From: Bacteroidales bacterium
Lineage (GTDB): Bacteria; Bacteroidota; Bacteroidia; Bacteroidales; UBA10428
DNA length: 64,000 nucleotides
NCBI GenBank assembly: GCA_035299085.1
Contig: DATGXG010000004.1
Location: forward strand, 1-64,000
Direction: 5' to 3'
Shown here: in pieces, positions 43,172 through 51,891 of the stretch
Layout: every line of letters begins with the position of its first letter
How positions within the stretch are numbered: the stretch's first letter is position 1
Program-made: the position numbers and the translations under genes
The notes under the pieces: model-generated
The model's input: the letters and a program-made list of their open reading frames with translations, nothing else
What the model was told of the DNA's origin: nothing
Database searches by the model: none

Positions 43172-45277
43172 TTATTCAGCCGTTTTCCACACCAGCACGG
43201 TACCATCCTTCCGGGCAGGAAGCGCACCGGGCCTGTCGGCTGCATAAGGCTCCCCGGTTCCGGGTGTTATACCCACATACCTGTATGTTTTGAGCGACAG
43301 GAGCATACATTGGTTATACAGCATATCCTGCCACATGAAGAGGCTTGCTTCAGTTTCCTGCTTCATCAGGCGGACGTCGGCTGATATTCCTATTCCGACA
43401 ACTGTCAGAAAACCCGTGCCATTCATGGCCTCGAGGGCCACTTTACCTTTTCCGCGATCATGAACCCTAAACCGGCAACCCTGACTTTCAAATTCTTTCG
43501 ATCCTTTTTGTTGTGAATGTAACATCCCATGCGGATTAGCCCAGACATGACTGCTATCAGCCAGGTTTGTAAGGATGATTACCTTACCCAACGGTATATT
43601 GGCCGACCTGTCGGCCATGGGTTCCTCCAGTTTAAAATCAAGGAAGTCAGCGTATCCGCCTTCCCTGTTCTCCCTGTTATAGGCAAACAGGGCGTATCTT
43701 GATCCCTGGAACGTTTTAAGCTGGTATGACATACAAACGGGATCTCCGATGGCAATGTATTTGTCTTCACCGGTACTGTAACTGAATTGTGCAAAATCAT
43801 TGTCGAAATCGCCTGAGATGCGCAAACTGATTAAGCCTGTGCTCACGGCGTTTTCTATTGTCTTGTTCGTACTCTGGTCATAAAACTTAAGCACAAAACC
43901 GTTTTGCGTCCTCTCAATGCCCAGAGTAGCATAGGGAATATTCAGGATAGCAATACCGGCATAATCACCGGTTTTAAGTGCCGAAGCATCGAGTCGGGTC
44001 GTAGCAATGGATATCGGACCTATGCCCCTTTGTGTAAGCGTATTTCTCGCCCATATGAAGTCTTTGGCAGGCAATGTATAAAAGCGCAGACTTTCTTTTT
44101 TCTTATTCAATTCCCATTTACTATCGACAGGATTATGGTTCCATTGCCACACATTGGATAAACCGGGACCTGAAAAATCATCGTTCCGCTCATATGGCGC
44201 AACCTGTTCAGAATGAGCGGCCACATTGGGTTTGGTCCATGTTCTGGGTGACCGGCCAGGGTTACCTTCGAGGCCGAAGTAAGGCCATCCTTCTTTCCAT
44301 GTTACCGGTGAAATGCAGGTAGTGCGTCCTACAGAACGGAAATCCATCATGGAGAAGCCCCACCAGTCGCCGTTCGGTAAATCCACAATACCGCCCTGGT
44401 GAAGGGTAACTGCGCCCAGGTAATTATTTCCGGGAGGGGTAAAACCCAACGAAGCACTGGCTTCAGGTAATTGGCCAAAGCCGGCATTCTGAGTCATCCA
44501 TCCCCTTTGTGTACCCAATGTTTCCTCAGCACTTATTACAACGGTTTCAAAGGGGCCATACGGATTATCTGCTCTTGCACATTGCATGCGCCCAACAGGG
44601 GCATAATTGGCACTGATTATATAATATTTGCCGTGAATCTTGTACATATGATGGCCTTCACCCATGTTATTCCCGGCAGGTATGATAATGCGGTCGGTTC
44701 CTTCCACTGTGCCTGAAAAATCGGGCTTCAGTTCAACAAGGTGTACTTCATTGTAATTATAGACGGCGTATATTTTACCATCATCATCGAATAAAACGGA
44801 AAGATCATAGATTTCTGAATTCAGCGGCCGGTGTTCCCACGGCCCTGCCGGGTTTTTGGCAGTAAACACCTGCATGCCGTGACCATTAACGTTGCTGAAA
44901 ATATAGAATGTATTATTATGATATCGGATGCAGGGCGCCCAGATTCCCTGGCCATATGCTTCTTTGCCCTGTTCAAGGTTAAATTCAGGTCCCAGCGTAA
45001 ACTTGTCAAAAACATAGCCCAGTAATTCCCAGTTTACAAGGTCTTTTGATCGGAGTACCGGCAAGCCCGGGACGGTATGCATTGTAGTACCGGTAAGATA
45101 GAAATCATCACCCACGCGGATCATATCCGGATCTGAAAATTCATCATAAAACAGCGGATTGGTGAAAGTTCCGTTTCCGTTGTCAGGCATCCAGGTTTGG
45201 GGATGTTTTTCTGAATTATTTTGTGCATTGAGCATTGAAACACAAAAGAGGCTAATGAACAGAATAAAAGGTTTCAT
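43172..45277 (-). CDS. secreted GH43 beta-xylosidase/arabinofuranosidase-type enzyme with C-terminal accessory domains
   Basis: 701 residues from the ATG at 45277 (frame opens at 45310, but this start gives the signal PFILFISLFCVSMLNAQ and fits the promoter). The GH43 propeller fills about 35-330 with D49 (FSDPDMIRVGDDFYL), D158 (YDLSVLFDDDG) and E207 (MGEGHHMYK) as the three carboxylates. Residues about 375-560 form a concanavalin-like C-terminal domain of beta-xylosidases (DDFSGPGLSNVWQWNHNP). The last 130 residues resemble a small beta-trefoil (KVALEAMNGTGFLTVVG). No SusCD pair is adjacent, so this enzyme stands outside the main locus. Confidence 0.9.
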   Translation of the reverse strand: MKPFILFISLFCVSMLNAQNNSEKHPQTWMPDNGNGTFTNPLFYDEFSDPDMIRVGDDFYLTGTTMHTVPGLPVLRSKDLVNWELLGYVFDKFTLGPEFNLEQGKEAYGQGIWAPCIRYHNNTFYIFSNVNGHGMQVFTAKNPAGPWEHRPLNSEIYDLSVLFDDDGKIYAVYNYNEVHLVELKPDFSGTVEGTDRIIIPAGNNMGEGHHMYKIHGKYYIISANYAPVGRMQCARADNPYGPFETVVISAEETLGTQRGWMTQNAGFGQLPEASASLGFTPPGNNYLGAVTLHQGGIVDLPNGDWWGFSMMDFRSVGRTTCISPVTWKEGWPYFGLEGNPGRSPRTWTKPNVAAHSEQVAPYERNDDFSGPGLSNVWQWNHNPVDSKWELNKKKESLRFYTLPAKDFIWARNTLTQRGIGPISIATTRLDASALKTGDYAGIAILNIPYATLGIERTQNGFVLKFYDQSTNKTIENAVSTGLISLRISGDFDNDFAQFSYSTGEDKYIAIGDPVCMSYQLKTFQGSRYALFAYNRENREGGYADFLDFKLEEPMADRSANIPLGKVIILTNLADSSHVWANPHGMLHSQQKGSKEFESQGCRFRVHDRGKGKVALEAMNGTGFLTVVGIGISADVRLMKQETEASLFMWQDMLYNQCMLLSLKTYRYVGITPGTGEPYAADRPGALPARKDGTVLVWKTAE

Positions 45278-45315
45278 GGCAGATATTCGGGGATTATGTT
45301 TACTGGACACTGGTA

Positions 45316-45346
45316 TAAAGATAATATTTCCGGATTGGCTGACAAA
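45316..45346 (-). promoter_or_regulatory. candidate promoter of the secreted GH43 gene
   Basis: On the minus strand: TTTG (45346-45343), 19-bp spacer, TATCTTTA (45323-45316). One mismatch to TAnnTTTG. The predicted start lies about 30 nt upstream of the ATG at 45277. Confidence 0.55.
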
Positions 45347-45382
45347 AATGTCGTAATTTTATATGCTAACCCGACCTGCCCG

Positions 45383-47677
45383 ATGAGAAGAGATAATATT
45401 GATATCAGCGATCTTACTAAAGCTGAGGAAGCTCTCAGACAAACCGAAATGAGCGCCAATCTGCTTGTAAAATATGCCCCTATAGGTATATATGTTGTGG
45501 ATTTCACTGTGCCTCGGTTTTTGTCGGTCAATGATACCATGTGTGAAATCAGCGGATACAGCAGGGAGGAACTATTATCCATGAATCCGTTTGAATTGCT
45601 TGATCACCAGGGTTCTTTACAATTCCGTCAAAGAATAGCCAAGATTCTCGCCGGCGAAGACATTGATGAAAGTGTTGAGTACAGGGTGCGAATGAAGGAT
45701 GGCAGTGAAAGGTGGGCTGTTCTGAATTTGAGGATTATTACAGATCAAGGAAAACCCACAAAAGGACTGGTTATCGCCCATGATATTACAGAACGGAAAA
45801 AGGCTGATGAGGCATTGAAGCAAAGCCAGAAAACCTTTTCGGAATTGATTGAAAGAGCTCCGTTCGGAATTTATGTCATTGACTCGGAATTCCGTATTGC
45901 CCACATGAACGCCAGTTCGCAAAACGGTGCCTTCCGCAATGTACGGCCGATAATTGGCCGACCGTTTAATGAGGCCATGCACATTTTGTGGCCTGACGAG
46001 GTGGCGGAAGAAATCATCGGACATTTCCGGCACACATTGGATACAGGGGAATCCTATTATTCGCCCCGGTTCGTAAGTAACCGCCTGGATGAAGCACAGC
46101 TCGAATCGTACGAATGGGAATTGCACCGCATGACACTAGCTGATGGAAATTTTGGTGTAATCTGTTATTATTTTGATTCAACTAACCTGAGGGTGGCTGA
46201 AAATGCGTTGCGTATTAGTGAGGAAAACCTCAAACGAGCGCAGAATGTAGGCAAAATAGGTAGCTGGAGGCTTGATGTGCAGAAAAATGAGCTTGTGTGG
46301 TCAGATGAGAATTACAGGATATTCGGAGCTAAAAAAGGAAGCCCGCAAACCTATGAAAGTTTTCTTGCCATCATTCATCTGGAAGATCGAGAATATGTCG
46401 ACCGGAAATGGAGATTTGCCATGTTGGGCGAAGACTACGATATTGAACATCGCATTGTGGTGAATGGAAATGTAAAATGGGTCCGGGAAAAAGCTTTTCT
46501 TGAATTTGATGAAAAAGGAAACCTTGTAGCAGGTTTCGGTATTACGCAGGATATTACAGACAAAAAGAATGCAGAATATGAGCTTGAAAAATCAAGGCTG
46601 AAGCTTGAAATGGCGCTTGAAAACGCCAATATCGGGCTATGGGAATGGAATCTGAAAACCAATGATGTGATATGGGATGAGCGGTCTGAAAAAATGTTCG
46701 GCCTAATACCCGGCGCTTATGAAAAGAAACACAGTTACTTTGAGAAACTGGTACATGAAGAGGATATCGGTCATGTGAGAAAAGCAATAAGTGAAACGGT
46801 AAAAAACGGCGCTCCATTTGAGGTTATATTCAGGACAAAACCTGTTAACGGAAAAGTAAAATATATCAGTTCAAAAGCTCTTATACACAAAGATGAGGAA
46901 GGGAATATATCCGGTTTAACAGGAGTTAATTTTGACATTACGGACCTAAAGGAAGGAACCGAACGGCTGATTTCAAAACTTAATGAAGATCTGCTTCGAT
47001 CAAATAAGGAACTTGAAAACTTTGCCTACATCACCTCTCATGATTTGCAGGAACCATTAAGGATGGTTTCCAGTTTTACGCAGTTGCTTGCACGTAATTA
47101 CGGTGACAAGCTCGATGACAGGGCAAAAGAGTATATTGAATTTGCTGTTGAAGGAGCAAAGCGCATGTATGACCTTATAAACGGGTTGCTGGCTTACTCC
47201 AGGATTAGCAGGAAAGAAATTTCATTGGCCGATGTGGATTTGAATGATACGATTAAGACGGTAATGGCTAATCTGGCTCTTGTAATTAAAGAGAAAAACT
47301 GCGATATACAGGTGAATCGACTTCCCCATGTTAAAGCTGATCGTAACCAGATGATCCAGCTCTTTCAGAATCTGATTTCCAACGGAATCAAGTTCAGTAA
47401 AAGCAGTCCCAGGATTTACGTTGAATCACGCTCCGAAAAAACAAGATATGTATTCTCGGTGAGAGATGAAGGAATCGGGATTGAGCCGCAGTATTTTGAA
47501 CGGATATTCCAGATTTTTAAAAGGCTTATGCCAAGGGAGGAATATGAAGGCACCGGCATCGGGCTGTCAATATGCAAAAGGATTGTTGAAAATCACGGAG
47601 GTGAAATATGGGTAGAATCCGAGCCGGGCAAGGGATCAGCGTTTTATTTCACCATTCCGGTAGTTCATAAAGCATGA
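45383..47677 (+). CDS. soluble multi-PAS sensor histidine kinase
   Basis: 764 residues from the ATG at 45383; the frame is open to 45296, but that stretch overlaps the divergent promoter and looks non-coding. About four PAS modules (LVKYAPIGIYVVDFTVPRFL; LIERAPFGIYVIDSEFRIAHM; VGKIGSWRLDVQKNELVWSDE; ENANIGLWEWNLKTNDVIWDE) with PAC endings precede HisKA, H553 in FAYITSHDLQEPLRM, and HATPase_c (NLISNGIKFSKSS; DEGIGIEPQYFERIFQIFKRL; GTGIGLSICKRIVENHGG). Phytochrome-kinase style, cytoplasmic, no response regulator nearby (an orphan). It resembles the kinase at 2855-6259 in architecture but with fewer PAS units. Confidence 0.92.
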   Translation: MRRDNIDISDLTKAEEALRQTEMSANLLVKYAPIGIYVVDFTVPRFLSVNDTMCEISGYSREELLSMNPFELLDHQGSLQFRQRIAKILAGEDIDESVEYRVRMKDGSERWAVLNLRIITDQGKPTKGLVIAHDITERKKADEALKQSQKTFSELIERAPFGIYVIDSEFRIAHMNASSQNGAFRNVRPIIGRPFNEAMHILWPDEVAEEIIGHFRHTLDTGESYYSPRFVSNRLDEAQLESYEWELHRMTLADGNFGVICYYFDSTNLRVAENALRISEENLKRAQNVGKIGSWRLDVQKNELVWSDENYRIFGAKKGSPQTYESFLAIIHLEDREYVDRKWRFAMLGEDYDIEHRIVVNGNVKWVREKAFLEFDEKGNLVAGFGITQDITDKKNAEYELEKSRLKLEMALENANIGLWEWNLKTNDVIWDERSEKMFGLIPGAYEKKHSYFEKLVHEEDIGHVRKAISETVKNGAPFEVIFRTKPVNGKVKYISSKALIHKDEEGNISGLTGVNFDITDLKEGTERLISKLNEDLLRSNKELENFAYITSHDLQEPLRMVSSFTQLLARNYGDKLDDRAKEYIEFAVEGAKRMYDLINGLLAYSRISRKEISLADVDLNDTIKTVMANLALVIKEKNCDIQVNRLPHVKADRNQMIQLFQNLISNGIKFSKSSPRIYVESRSEKTRYVFSVRDEGIGIEPQYFERIFQIFKRLMPREEYEGTGIGLSICKRIVENHGGEIWVESEPGKGSAFYFTIPVVHKA

Positions 47678-47743
47678 CGATCATCTATGAATCAAATCTG
47701 CAATAGCTGGTTACAAAGAATAAAACAAAATTTCAAAAATAAT

Positions 47744-47774
47744 TTTGTCAATTTGAAAATGCGGTTTATATTTG
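47744..47774 (+). promoter_or_regulatory. tRNA-Val promoter (perfect Bacteroidota consensus)
   Basis: TTTG at 47744-47747, a 19-bp spacer and TATATTTG at 47767-47774, a full match to TTTG-N19-TAnnTTTG, ending 28 bp upstream of the tRNA. Confidence 0.82.
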
Positions 47775-47802
47775 CACCTCCTTAATGAAAGGGAATAATA
47801 AA

Positions 47803-47877
47803 GGGAGCTTAGCTCAGTTGGTTCAGAGCATCTGCCTTACAAGCAGAGGGTCGATGGTTCGAATCCATCAGTTCCCA
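47803..47877 (+). tRNA. tRNA-Val, anticodon TAC
   Basis: 75 nt cloverleaf: acceptor GGGAGCT/AGTTCCC, D-arm with AGCTCAGTTGG, anticodon arm TCTGC-CTTACAA-GCAGA giving anticodon TAC (valine), and T-arm GGTTCGAATC. The discriminator is A; CCA is not encoded. Promoter and terminator flank it closely, so it is a single-gene transcript. Confidence 0.96.
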
Positions 47878-47878
47878 C

Positions 47879-47912
47879 AAAGGGTTTGAAGAAATTCAAA
47901 CCCTTTTTTATT
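47879..47912 (+). terminator. tRNA-Val intrinsic terminator
   Basis: AAAGGGTTTGAA and TTCAAACCCTTT make a 12-bp stem with a 4-base loop, followed by T-rich sequence; it begins two bases past the tRNA. Confidence 0.9.
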
Positions 47913-47976
47913 TGAATCCCGATCATTTTTCGTATCTTGTTGCGAATTAATTGGTTTCGAGCCCAAAACCAACCCT

Positions 47977-49764
47977 ATGAGCAACATTAACGAAATTTTC
48001 ATTTCTGAAACCGATTTCAGGGCAAGATATCAATATACAGACAAAGATCTGCTGGGAGAAGGAGGTTTTGCGCAGGTATATAAAGCCTTTGACAAACAAT
48101 TCCAGGAATATGTAGCACTCAAGTTTTACAGCAAGGGTGACCAGGGAAAATATGATGTGCTGCATGAAATGAAAGATACCCGCAGGTACTCCCATCCAAA
48201 CATCATTCGTATCCATGACGCCTATGTGGTACGTTTTGAACATACCGGAGGTTATTCCTACATTCAGGTAGGTATCCTGGAATATGCAAACGGAGGAAAT
48301 CTTCGTGACTTCATTCAATCACAGCCAACTGAAAAAGCCTTTGCACAGGTCTTAACAGGGATACTCAGGGGACTTGAATACCTTCATGAAGACAAGAAAC
48401 TGATTCATCGCGATTTAAGTCCCGAGAACATTCTAATGTATCGTGACGGTGATATATGGATTCCTAAAATTGCAGATTTCGGAATCTCAAAAAAAATTGA
48501 TTTATCACAGGAAGCAAATAATCAGAATAAGTCCACCCAGCTTCTTGGAAAAGTGGATTACATGGCCCCGGAACAGTTTTACCCTGAGAAATACGGTATT
48601 GAAAAAAGGATCAGCACCAATGTCGATTTATGGGCCTTTGGTATAATTCTCTATGAGCTTTTTCTGCAGAAATTGCCTTTCAGCCATAGTCAGGCTGATA
48701 GCCCTATGACCTTGATTCAATCGATCGTAAGTGATCCGGTTGAACATTCAGAGCAGATTCCGGAACCATACAGGACAATAATCAGGCGGTGCCTTGAAAA
48801 GAAGGCGGCCAGCCGGTTTCAACATGCATCTGAGATTATAACCCTGTTGCAGGCTTTCCTTCAAAAAAATTCCGGATCGCAAAAGATGCAGACGCATGCG
48901 ATCCGAACCATGGAAATTACAACGCTTGAAAAAAGGAAAAAGGGATATATAAAACCAATGATCGGTGCAGGTCTTGTGATTGTCAGTATTCTACTATACT
49001 TCATTTTCAGATCGGACCCTGATCCTCTTCCTCCTACCCCACCGGTTCCTTCTAAGCCCGATGTGTCCACCATAATAAGGCAATTTAATACATTATTAGC
49101 CGAATCTAAATACACCGAACTTATTAGCATTTACGACTCTCTTGAGGATGGTCTGAAAAAAAACACTGCCATTCTGAGAAAATACAATTTCAGTTATCAG
49201 ATCCTCAGGTCAGATACCCTGATTAGTATTGCCAATGAATTATTTGATAAAAAACAATATGCACAGGCACAAAACCAATATCTTAAAATTATTGCATTAG
49301 AAAATTTACGTGACCGCAAATTTGTGCAACACCGGATCGACACAATTTATTCCATAATTAAAGTTGAACCGGCAAAACCTCCGAAACTATTCTCTGCCGG
49401 AGTATATTACCGGAATCAGCTAAATATGGATAAAAGTAAAAATGATGCTCTTTCATTTGTAAGTGTTGAAATAACGAATTCAGCAACCATAATTACACTC
49501 AGGCTGAAAGCCGGGGAAAGTCTCTATTTCAGCAGCCCTGGTAATGACGGTTCATTCTACATAGCTTATGGAAACCACAGGCTTACTTTAACAGATATTT
49601 CGGGGGTAAAAACCGGTTCTTTTGTTATTGAGGAATCAGATCGAATTGTCCGGCTTCATTTCAGAAAATTAGACCCTGTCGAAAGTTTCAGTTTGATTAA
49701 CGGGAATACACAATTTCACAAAGATTATACTGCCATTGATTTTACGAATATTAAGCTGAAATAA
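47977..49764 (+). CDS. transmembrane eukaryote-like Ser/Thr protein kinase
   Basis: 595 residues. The kinase domain (about 20-310) shows the glycine loop LGEGGFAQV (26-34), K49 (VALKFYSK), the catalytic loop HRDLSPEN (144-151), and D167 in ADFGISKK, then MAPEQF and DLWAFGIILYEL. The loop has Ser where most Ser/Thr kinases have Lys (HRDLKPEN), a known but minority form. A membrane helix follows (MIGAGLVIVSILLYFIFR, about 328-346), then a proline-rich linker and an extracytoplasmic part with TPR-like helices and a beta-rich C-terminus. It is probably a membrane receptor kinase. Neighbours include an exported caspase-like protease and, further on, a T6SS; T6SS control by such kinases is known in other phyla, but here it is only a possibility. 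Confidence 0.92.
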   Translation: MSNINEIFISETDFRARYQYTDKDLLGEGGFAQVYKAFDKQFQEYVALKFYSKGDQGKYDVLHEMKDTRRYSHPNIIRIHDAYVVRFEHTGGYSYIQVGILEYANGGNLRDFIQSQPTEKAFAQVLTGILRGLEYLHEDKKLIHRDLSPENILMYRDGDIWIPKIADFGISKKIDLSQEANNQNKSTQLLGKVDYMAPEQFYPEKYGIEKRISTNVDLWAFGIILYELFLQKLPFSHSQADSPMTLIQSIVSDPVEHSEQIPEPYRTIIRRCLEKKAASRFQHASEIITLLQAFLQKNSGSQKMQTHAIRTMEITTLEKRKKGYIKPMIGAGLVIVSILLYFIFRSDPDPLPPTPPVPSKPDVSTIIRQFNTLLAESKYTELISIYDSLEDGLKKNTAILRKYNFSYQILRSDTLISIANELFDKKQYAQAQNQYLKIIALENLRDRKFVQHRIDTIYSIIKVEPAKPPKLFSAGVYYRNQLNMDKSKNDALSFVSVEITNSATIITLRLKAGESLYFSSPGNDGSFYIAYGNHRLTLTDISGVKTGSFVIEESDRIVRLHFRKLDPVESFSLINGNTQFHKDYTAIDFTNIKLK

Positions 49765-49945
49765 AGAAAGTTAAATTTTGATTTTAGAATAGTTTGTTAT
49801 AGATTTGATCTAACGTTTCCTAAGAATTACCGTCCTGTTTGTTCTGTTCAGGCCGATATTGCATTTGCTGACGGTAAGCCCTTATTCTTTTTCGATTACA
49901 CTGGGTTTTTGTATTTCTTGATTACTAATTTTTATTTATCAAGAT

Positions 49946-50845
49946 ATGAAAGGCTTAATTTTCCCTTTTATCATCACGCTTGTTGCATTGCATTCGTGTG
50001 AACCCGAATTAGTTGTTACAAAATTGCCTGTAGCAAGCTTCAGTTCGCAAAAATTTGTGACTCTGGGTAATTCAGTAACTTTTAAGGATAATTCCAGCAA
50101 TAATCCGAGTGTTTGGTTCTGGGATTTTGGAGATAACACATTTAGTAATTTACAAAATCCTGAACACACTTATCTAAATCCAGGTGTTTATACTGTGAAA
50201 CTAACCATATTAAATAATGCGGGAATTGATTCAATTAGAAAATCAAATTTGATTCATATTGGATTGGTTGATGTTGACAGTAATTTTTATCAAGTAGTAA
50301 AGATTGGTACTCAATACTGGTCGGCTGAAAATTTAAAAGTAACCAGACTTAATAATGGTGAGCCTATAGATTATCTGGTTGATAAAGAATCCTGGGGAAA
50401 CCATTCTACTTCTGCCTATTGCTGGTATAACGACGATCCGGCGAATTCAAATCCTTATGGTGCGTTATATAATGGCTATGCTATGAATACAGATAAATTA
50501 TGTCCTGATGGCTGGATAGTTCCGGACTTTAATAATGTGCAAACTTTATTTGATTTTCTCGGAGGATATGGGATATCAGGAGGTAAATTAAAAGCAGTGA
50601 GTCCTTTATGGAATTCTTCGACAACTACACCCACCAATGTAACAGGTTTTAGTGCTATGCCTTCCGGAAAACGTAATCCTTCAGGAGATGGTTATTTAGA
50701 AATGGGAGGATATGCCTATATCTGGATGAAAAAGATTCCCAGTAACAATTATAATTGCATTCAGCTTTTGTATAATAGTAATGAAGCCTTATATAAATCA
50801 TTTGTTTTGACCTATGGTTTTTCAGTTCGGTGTATTAAGCAATAA
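49946..50845 (+). CDS. PKD + FISUMP domain lipoprotein
   Basis: 299 residues. The lipoprotein signal ends ALHSC (Cys18), then EPELVVTKLPVASFSS. A PKD domain covers about 30-105 (VTFKDNSS; VWFWDFGDNTFSN; HTYLNPGVYTVKLTI). The rest is a FISUMP (Fibrobacter succinogenes major paralogous) domain: DSNFYQVVKIGTQYWSAENL, DKLCPDGWIVPDFNNV, TGFSAMPSGKRNPSG and the terminal YGFSVRCIKQ. Such proteins are surface-exposed and often occur in multigene families. A decayed paralogue lies at 51738-51880. No clear role; cell-surface binding is likely. Confidence 0.88.
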   Translation: MKGLIFPFIITLVALHSCEPELVVTKLPVASFSSQKFVTLGNSVTFKDNSSNNPSVWFWDFGDNTFSNLQNPEHTYLNPGVYTVKLTILNNAGIDSIRKSNLIHIGLVDVDSNFYQVVKIGTQYWSAENLKVTRLNNGEPIDYLVDKESWGNHSTSAYCWYNDDPANSNPYGALYNGYAMNTDKLCPDGWIVPDFNNVQTLFDFLGGYGISGGKLKAVSPLWNSSTTTPTNVTGFSAMPSGKRNPSGDGYLEMGGYAYIWMKKIPSNNYNCIQLLYNSNEALYKSFVLTYGFSVRCIKQ

Positions 50846-50894
50846 AAACATGTTATTCAATTTATGATTTTTAAATTGTAAAAAATTCATTTAA

Positions 50895-51716
50895 ATGAAA
50901 AGGAATATAGTTCTTTTTATTCTTTTAGTTTTGTATATTCCTCAGTCATTCTGTCAAACCATTGAGAATATTGACTGGAATATCAAGGATAAGAAAGTTG
51001 AAATCAGATATGACCTGGCAAGCAATTCGAAGGAAAAAATCTATAAGATTGAAATATACGTTAGCCTGGATAGCGGTGCTACCTTCAAAAAACAGGAATT
51101 GAAATTTGTAACAGGTGATGTTGGCAAAGATGTTAAGCCGGGTAAAGAGAAGAAAGTGATCTGGGATTTGTCAAAGGAATTTCCTTCTTTCAAGGAAGGG
51201 GATGCGGTTTTTGAGATTAAAGCAATTGAAGAAATAAACAAAGAAAAAAACAGGGAACTATTTATTGGATATAAGGGATCGCATACTGCGCCATTCGGAT
51301 TAATCGCCGGAATATCCGGAAATCCCGGACTATATATTTCAGCAAGATGCAATTCCAATGTCTTAACAAAGTCAGATTTATCTGTTGAGAATTACTTACC
51401 ACCAAATGGATGGTTTTTTCTGCCAAATGAAACTGAACGTAAGCGATTATCGGTAACTGCCGGCTTGCATCTGAAGCTTTCAAATTCCTTTTATGTGCAG
51501 CCGGGAGCAGGTCTTGCTTATCATGGTGCATTGTGGCATATGACCAACTCAGATAATGATACTGAATGGGTAACTCTAAGGGAAGATTCATTTTTAGCTT
51601 TTGAGGCTGAAGTTTCAGCTCTTTACAGGATAAAGCAGTTTTATCTTTCAGGCGGAATATCCTTGTACAAATTTAAATATGCTGATGTGACTTTCGGAAT
51701 CGCCTATACATTTTAA
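50895..51716 (+). CDS. secreted protein, N-terminal beta domain and C-terminal small barrel-like region
   Basis: 273 residues with signal IVLFILLVLYIPQSFCQ. Residues about 20-115 have a recurring Bacteroidota pattern (KVEIRYDLAS; IYVSLDSGATFKKQELKFVTGDVG; PGKEKKVIWDLSKEF; AVFEIKAIEE) found next to FISUMP, SUMF1 or caspase domains. From 120 the sequence alternates like a short outer-membrane barrel (GLHLKLSNSFYVQPGAGLAYHG; YLSGGISLYKFKYADVTFGIAYTF). I know no assigned function. It follows the FISUMP lipoprotein by 49 bp, so the two may be cotranscribed. Confidence 0.78.
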   Translation: MKRNIVLFILLVLYIPQSFCQTIENIDWNIKDKKVEIRYDLASNSKEKIYKIEIYVSLDSGATFKKQELKFVTGDVGKDVKPGKEKKVIWDLSKEFPSFKEGDAVFEIKAIEEINKEKNRELFIGYKGSHTAPFGLIAGISGNPGLYISARCNSNVLTKSDLSVENYLPPNGWFFLPNETERKRLSVTAGLHLKLSNSFYVQPGAGLAYHGALWHMTNSDNDTEWVTLREDSFLAFEAEVSALYRIKQFYLSGGISLYKFKYADVTFGIAYTF

Positions 51717-51737
51717 TGTCCGGAAATATTCTGCAGA

Positions 51738-51880
51738 ATGAGAAAGAAATTTTTGATTGCAGCATTAGGGGTATTGTCCGCTTGTGCACCTGAATTGGAA
51801 GTTCCTGGGATTTCTGAAGAAACCTGAGAAACCGGATACAATCCTCCTGTTATGGGTTTTTCTGTCCGATTATAAAGGAA
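51738..51880 (+). pseudogene. decayed FISUMP-type lipoprotein remnant (29-codon open part)
   Basis: An ATG at 51738 opens MRKKFLIAALGVLSAC, a perfect lipobox, then APELEVPGISEET and a TGA at 51825-51827. Past the TGA the same frame gives ETGYNPPVMGFSVRL and TAA. Compared with the gene at 49946, the region after the lipid cysteine (CEPELVV against CAPELEV) and the last residues (YGFSVRC against MGFSVRL) agree, and the nucleotides downstream of GFSVR also align with small indels. So both ends of a paralogous FISUMP lipoprotein remain while the middle is deleted. The alternative, a genuine 29-residue lipopeptide gene, cannot be excluded. Confidence 0.55.
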
Positions 51881-51891
51881 TAATCCTGTTT

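Noticed and set aside
45296..45382. N-terminal extension of the PAS kinase from the ATG at 45296
   Set aside because: Overlaps the divergent promoter candidate and adds residues unlike any PAS start; the ATG at 45383 is preferred.
45617..46126. 169-codon antisense frame within the PAS kinase
   Set aside because: Overlaps clear PAS-coding sequence, and its translation shows no domain.
51825..51827. In-frame TGA as selenocysteine or programmed readthrough
   Set aside because: No SECIS-like structure follows, and the downstream frame shows indels relative to the paralogue; decay explains it better.
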